Below, one piece after another: positions 15,762 through 18,350 of a DNA stretch of 18,350 bases (position 1 is its first letter; each line of letters opens with the position of its first letter). Location: contig JBHEKP010000195.1 in NCBI GenBank assembly GCA_041859375.1, forward strand, positions 1 to 18,350, given 5' to 3'. Both the position numbers and the translations under genes were made by a program. This DNA comes from JBHEKP01 sp041859375. GTDB lineage: Bacteria; Hydrogenedentota; Hydrogenedentia; Hydrogenedentales; CAITNO01. The notes under the pieces were generated by a model. It did no database searches and had not been told where the DNA came from. It saw only the letters and a list, made by a program, of their open reading frames with translations.

Positions 15762-17819
15762 ATGAACAAAATCATTCTTGCCCAAATTCTGGCGTTCATC
15801 CTTGTGGTCCCGGCGGGCGTAGTCCTTGCCGTTGAACCTTCGCAGGAGGAACTGGACACAGCGCACCGCTGGGTGGCGGGATGGGCCGGGGGCGGCGGCA
15901 CGCCCGCCGGTGAATATCCCTTCTCCTTCCTCTACGGCGGCGCGGCCTCCCCTGGTTTGCTGGGCGGGTGGCCGGTGGAGCGGAAGTCGGAGCGCCTTGA
16001 TGACGCCCGCACGCGCCATGCCCTGGTGTTCACCGACCCGGAAACGCGCCTTGTGGTGCGCTGCGAGGCGGTGGAATACACAGCATTTCCGGCGGTGGAA
16101 TGGACCCTGCATTTTGCGAACCGGGGGGAAAAGGACACGCCCCTGCTGGAGGAGGTGCAGGCCCTTGACGCCCGGTTTTTCGCTGGGCAGGCCGGGGAAA
16201 AACACCGGCTTCTCTATTCGCTGGGCAGCCACGAGCAGCCCAGGGACTTCACGCCGCGGGAGCAGGGGCTTGACGCGCCGGTGCGCCTCGCGCCTTACGG
16301 CGGCCGCTCCTCCGACGGGGTGCTGCCCTTCTTCAACCTGGCCGCGCCGGACGGGGGCGGGCTGGTCATGGGAATCGGCTGGACCGGCCAGTGGGCCGCC
16401 TCCTTCGTCCCGGCGGCGGACGGCGGCGCGGCCCTGCGCGCGGGCATGGAACTTACCCGGCTGCGGCTCCACCCCGGCGAGGAAATACGCACCCCCGCCA
16501 TACTGCTGCTCTTTTGGTCCGGCGGCGATTCGCTGCGCGGCAACAACCTCCTGCGCCGCCTGCTGCTGGAGCATTACACGCCCCGGCCCGGCGGCAAGCC
16601 CGTGGAGCCGCCCGTGGCCGCGTCGCCCCACGGCGTCATCGCTTTTTCCGACTCCACGGAGGAAAACATGCTCCGGGTGGTGAACGCGCTCACGACGCGC
16701 AAATTCCCCGTGGACACCTTCTGGATTGACGCGGGCTGGAACGGCGATCAGAAGGAATGGGCGCGCTCCGTGGGCTCATGGGAGCCCAACAGGGAACGTT
16801 ATCCCCGGGGCATGAAACCCGTGGCCGACGCGGCCCGCGCCGGGGGGTACCGCTTCCTGCTGTGGTTCGAGCCGGAACGGGTCATGCCCGGCACCTGGCT
16901 CCATGAAAACCACCCCGAATGGCTGCGCACCCCGGCGGGTTTGCCGCCCGAGCTGATGTATCAGAAGAACGACAAGTTTTACCTCCTCGACCTGGGCAAC
17001 CCGGAGGCGCTCGCCTGGGCGAAGACCACCTTCTCCGGCATGATCGGCGGCATCGGCATTGACATCTTCCGCCAGGACTTCAACATGACGCCCCTCCACT
17101 ACTGGCGCAACGGCGAGCCGGAGGACCGCCGGGGCATGAACGAGATCCGCCACGTCACCGGGCTCTACGACTTCTACGACACCCTCCTCCGGGAGCACCC
17201 CGGCCTGCTCATCGACAACTGCGCCAGCGGCGGGCGGCGCATCGACTTCGAAATCATGCGGCGCGCCCTCACCCTCACCCGCAGCGACTGCCTGTGGGAG
17301 CCCACCGCCCAGCACGCCATGAACCACGGCATCTCCCTCTGGATGCCCGTCACCGGCATCGGCGCCGTGTCCATGAACCCCTACAACTTCCGCAGCGGCA
17401 TGGGCGCGCACATGTCCCTCGCCCTCGACTACCTCAACAGCCCGGACCTGTGGGAGCCTGCGGCGGCGGCGGTGGCCCAATACCGTGATCTGCGCCGTCT
17501 TTTCACCGGCGACTATTACCCCCTCACCCCCCATTCCCTCGACAGGAAGCAGTGGCTCGCATGGCAGTTCGACACGCCCGGCGCGCGTGAGGGAATCATC
17601 CAGGCCTTCCGCCGCGAGGAATGCCCCGGCGACAGCCTCCATGTCCTGCCGCGCGGCCTCGATCCTGCCGCCCGCTACACCGTCACCGACCTCGACACCA
17701 ACACCCCCGTGGAAATGTCCGGCAGGGACCTCCTCGAACAGGGGCTAACCCTCCGCGCCCCCCAGGCCCCAGACTCGGTTTTTATTCACTACAAGACTGG
17801 AGGGGGAGGGGAGGAGTAA
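15762..17819 (+). CDS. Secreted GH36 alpha-galactosidase
   Basis: 685 residues. Signal peptide 1-23 (cleavage after VLA). A beta-sandwich N-terminal domain to about residue 290 precedes a TIM barrel with WIDAGW (321-326), WFEPERV (368-374), the nucleophile Asp439 in FRQDFN, CASGGRRID (487-495) and the acid/base Asp509 in TRSDCLW. This is the family GH36 layout, retaining mechanism, releasing alpha-galactose from oligosaccharides or galactomannan; alpha-N-acetylgalactosaminidase activity within the family cannot be excluded. The usual nucleophile context KWD is RQD here, as in some family members. The C-terminal beta domain ends near 680. The SD is weak (GCGCGGAA about three bases from the ATG). 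Located in the periplasm or outside the cell, it could feed the nearby porins. Composition is normal for the window and drops sharply just after its stop. Confidence 0.92.
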   Translation: MNKIILAQILAFILVVPAGVVLAVEPSQEELDTAHRWVAGWAGGGGTPAGEYPFSFLYGGAASPGLLGGWPVERKSERLDDARTRHALVFTDPETRLVVRCEAVEYTAFPAVEWTLHFANRGEKDTPLLEEVQALDARFFAGQAGEKHRLLYSLGSHEQPRDFTPREQGLDAPVRLAPYGGRSSDGVLPFFNLAAPDGGGLVMGIGWTGQWAASFVPAADGGAALRAGMELTRLRLHPGEEIRTPAILLLFWSGGDSLRGNNLLRRLLLEHYTPRPGGKPVEPPVAASPHGVIAFSDSTEENMLRVVNALTTRKFPVDTFWIDAGWNGDQKEWARSVGSWEPNRERYPRGMKPVADAARAGGYRFLLWFEPERVMPGTWLHENHPEWLRTPAGLPPELMYQKNDKFYLLDLGNPEALAWAKTTFSGMIGGIGIDIFRQDFNMTPLHYWRNGEPEDRRGMNEIRHVTGLYDFYDTLLREHPGLLIDNCASGGRRIDFEIMRRALTLTRSDCLWEPTAQHAMNHGISLWMPVTGIGAVSMNPYNFRSGMGAHMSLALDYLNSPDLWEPAAAAVAQYRDLRRLFTGDYYPLTPHSLDRKQWLAWQFDTPGAREGIIQAFRREECPGDSLHVLPRGLDPAARYTVTDLDTNTPVEMSGRDLLEQGLTLRAPQAPDSVFIHYKTGGGGEE

Positions 17820-17829
17820 AATTTTTTTA

Positions 17830-17858
17830 TTGATTCTGGTTTTAGTATGATTTACAAG
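17830..17858 (+). promoter_or_regulatory. Candidate promoter of the EVE-like/MazG-like pair
   Basis: TTGATT (17830-17835), 17 bases, TACAAG (17853-17858); an overlapping TATGAT is at 17846. It lies in the AT-rich gap immediately before the ribosome site of the next gene, so the transcript leader would be short. Pattern match only. Confidence 0.4.
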
Positions 17859-17882
17859 AGTTCTTAAAACAAGGAGTTACAC

Positions 17883-18290
17883 ATGTTTATTTTTAAGACT
17901 TCTGGCGCGACATTTGAAAGTGTAATTGAAAATCAGAAGCATGCCTTTGTTAATCAACCGAAGGATTGGGCCCCTGGCGAAATTATTTTAGTGAGCAAAA
18001 ACAAAAAAGATCTTACGCCTGGCGAAAAACAAATACGTTACATCATGCGGTTTGATGATACTCGAAAGTTAAAACCGGGGGAAGCCGAAAAATACTGGCC
18101 AGGAAATGAGGGAAGGTGGAACTACTTGATTGTCTGTAAAGACACAAAACCTATTAAGCCATTTAACCTTGGAATGGTCATTGGACCAAATGCTGAAAAT
18201 TTGTATTCTCCTGTGGTTACTTACGCCAAACTTAAAGAGTCGCATGCACAAAAAATCGAAGAGGAATTAAAAAGGCAAGGTGTTATCTAG
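17883..18290 (+). CDS. Small EVE/PUA-like domain protein
   Basis: 135 residues, AAGGAG six bases before the ATG. No signal peptide or membrane segment, so cytoplasmic. The pattern WAPGEIILVSKNKKDLTPGEKQIRYIMRFDD (residues 29-59), then KYWPGNEGRWNYLIV and a Tyr/Pro-rich middle, looks like the small beta-barrel of EVE/PUA/ASCH-type domains, which bind modified bases or RNA; the fold call is inference from pattern. Hand-counted GC is about 37-42%, far below the alpha-galactosidase next to it, and codon choice is A/T-ending, so it is probably acquired. The stop is two bases from the ATG of the next gene, so the two are almost certainly one operon. Role unknown; restriction or other defence-linked functions are possible for EVE-type proteins. 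Confidence 0.65.
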   Translation: MFIFKTSGATFESVIENQKHAFVNQPKDWAPGEIILVSKNKKDLTPGEKQIRYIMRFDDTRKLKPGEAEKYWPGNEGRWNYLIVCKDTKPIKPFNLGMVIGPNAENLYSPVVTYAKLKESHAQKIEEELKRQGVI

Positions 18291-18292
18291 GT

Positions 18293-18350
18293 ATGGATTC
18301 ACTCAGAGAAAAGATTCGAAATTTTGTGAAGGAGAGGGAGTGGGAAAAAT
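18293..18350 (+). CDS. Start of a MazG-like nucleotide pyrophosphohydrolase (cut by the window end)
   Basis: Only 19 codons are present: MDSLREKIRNFVKEREWEK. This is close to the N-terminus of short MazG-type (all-alpha NTP pyrophosphatase) proteins, which commonly read L...I..FV.ERDWEQFH. The catalytic EExxE/ExxD helices would lie beyond the window, so the call is tentative. It starts two bases after the stop of the EVE-like gene, has no separate strong ribosome site (AAGG about 12 bases upstream) and shares its low GC. Likely translationally coupled. Confidence 0.55.
   Translation, partial: MDSLREKIRNFVKEREWEK

Noticed and set aside
1..18350. CRISPR arrays, tRNA or rRNA genes
   Set aside because: No regularly spaced repeats with unique spacers, no tRNA cloverleaf pattern and no rRNA sequence were recognised by eye on either strand.

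Overview
The window is bacterial DNA from a Gram-negative (diderm) organism. Two outer-membrane beta-barrel porins, lipoprotein signals, Sec signal peptides and a periplasmic multihaem cytochrome all point that way. Most of it is GC-rich (about 60-75% in lines I counted by hand). A secreted DUF5107/TPR protein, a GH36 alpha-galactosidase, twin alginate-export-type porins and an 11-haem cytochrome fused to a cytochrome b domain together suggest a polysaccharide-using member of the PVC/FCB-like phyla (for example Hydrogenedentota, Lentisphaerota or Planctomycetota). That placement is low confidence and rests on gene style only.

Layout. (1) 18-3104 (+): large secreted DUF5107 plus TPR protein. 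(2) 3105-3267: convergent gap with a period-10 inverted repeat array and the terminator of an SDR oxidoreductase (3268-4026, -). (3) 4143-8127: a segment of clearly lower GC (about 45-53%) bounded by two perfect 42-bp direct repeats. It holds one minus-strand operon: LpoB-like lipoprotein, COG3014-like protein with an extra C-terminal domain, YcfL-like lipoprotein, and a CsgG/LpoB-type periplasmic protein. Both 42-bp repeats are also terminator-like hairpins for minus-strand genes. (4) 8157-11324 (-): two paralogous porins, each with its own promoter, long leader and terminator; the leaders share a conserved element about 120 nt before the start codon. (5) 11687-12652 (-): quinone-oxidoreductase-type MDR protein; 12822-14765 (-): 11-haem cytochrome c with a C-terminal cytochrome b-type membrane domain; 14865-15470 (-): PlsC-type acyltransferase. 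(6) 15762-17819 (+): secreted GH36 alpha-galactosidase. (7) 17821 to the right edge: an abrupt drop to about 40% GC, with a small EVE/PUA-like protein tightly coupled to a gene whose first 19 residues look like a MazG-type nucleotide pyrophosphohydrolase. This is the start of a probably foreign segment that continues beyond the window.

How the parts may work together (inference). The alpha-galactosidase, DUF5107 protein and porins fit capture, hydrolysis and uptake of oligosaccharides. The LpoB/COG3014/YcfL group is an envelope module; in E. coli ycfL and lpoB are adjacent and LpoB activates the peptidoglycan synthase PBP1b. The cytochrome is an electron-transfer unit between the quinone pool and periplasmic haems. 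The best candidates for something undescribed are the four-gene envelope operon inside the 42-bp repeats, the porin leader element and the AT-rich EVE/MazG pair.
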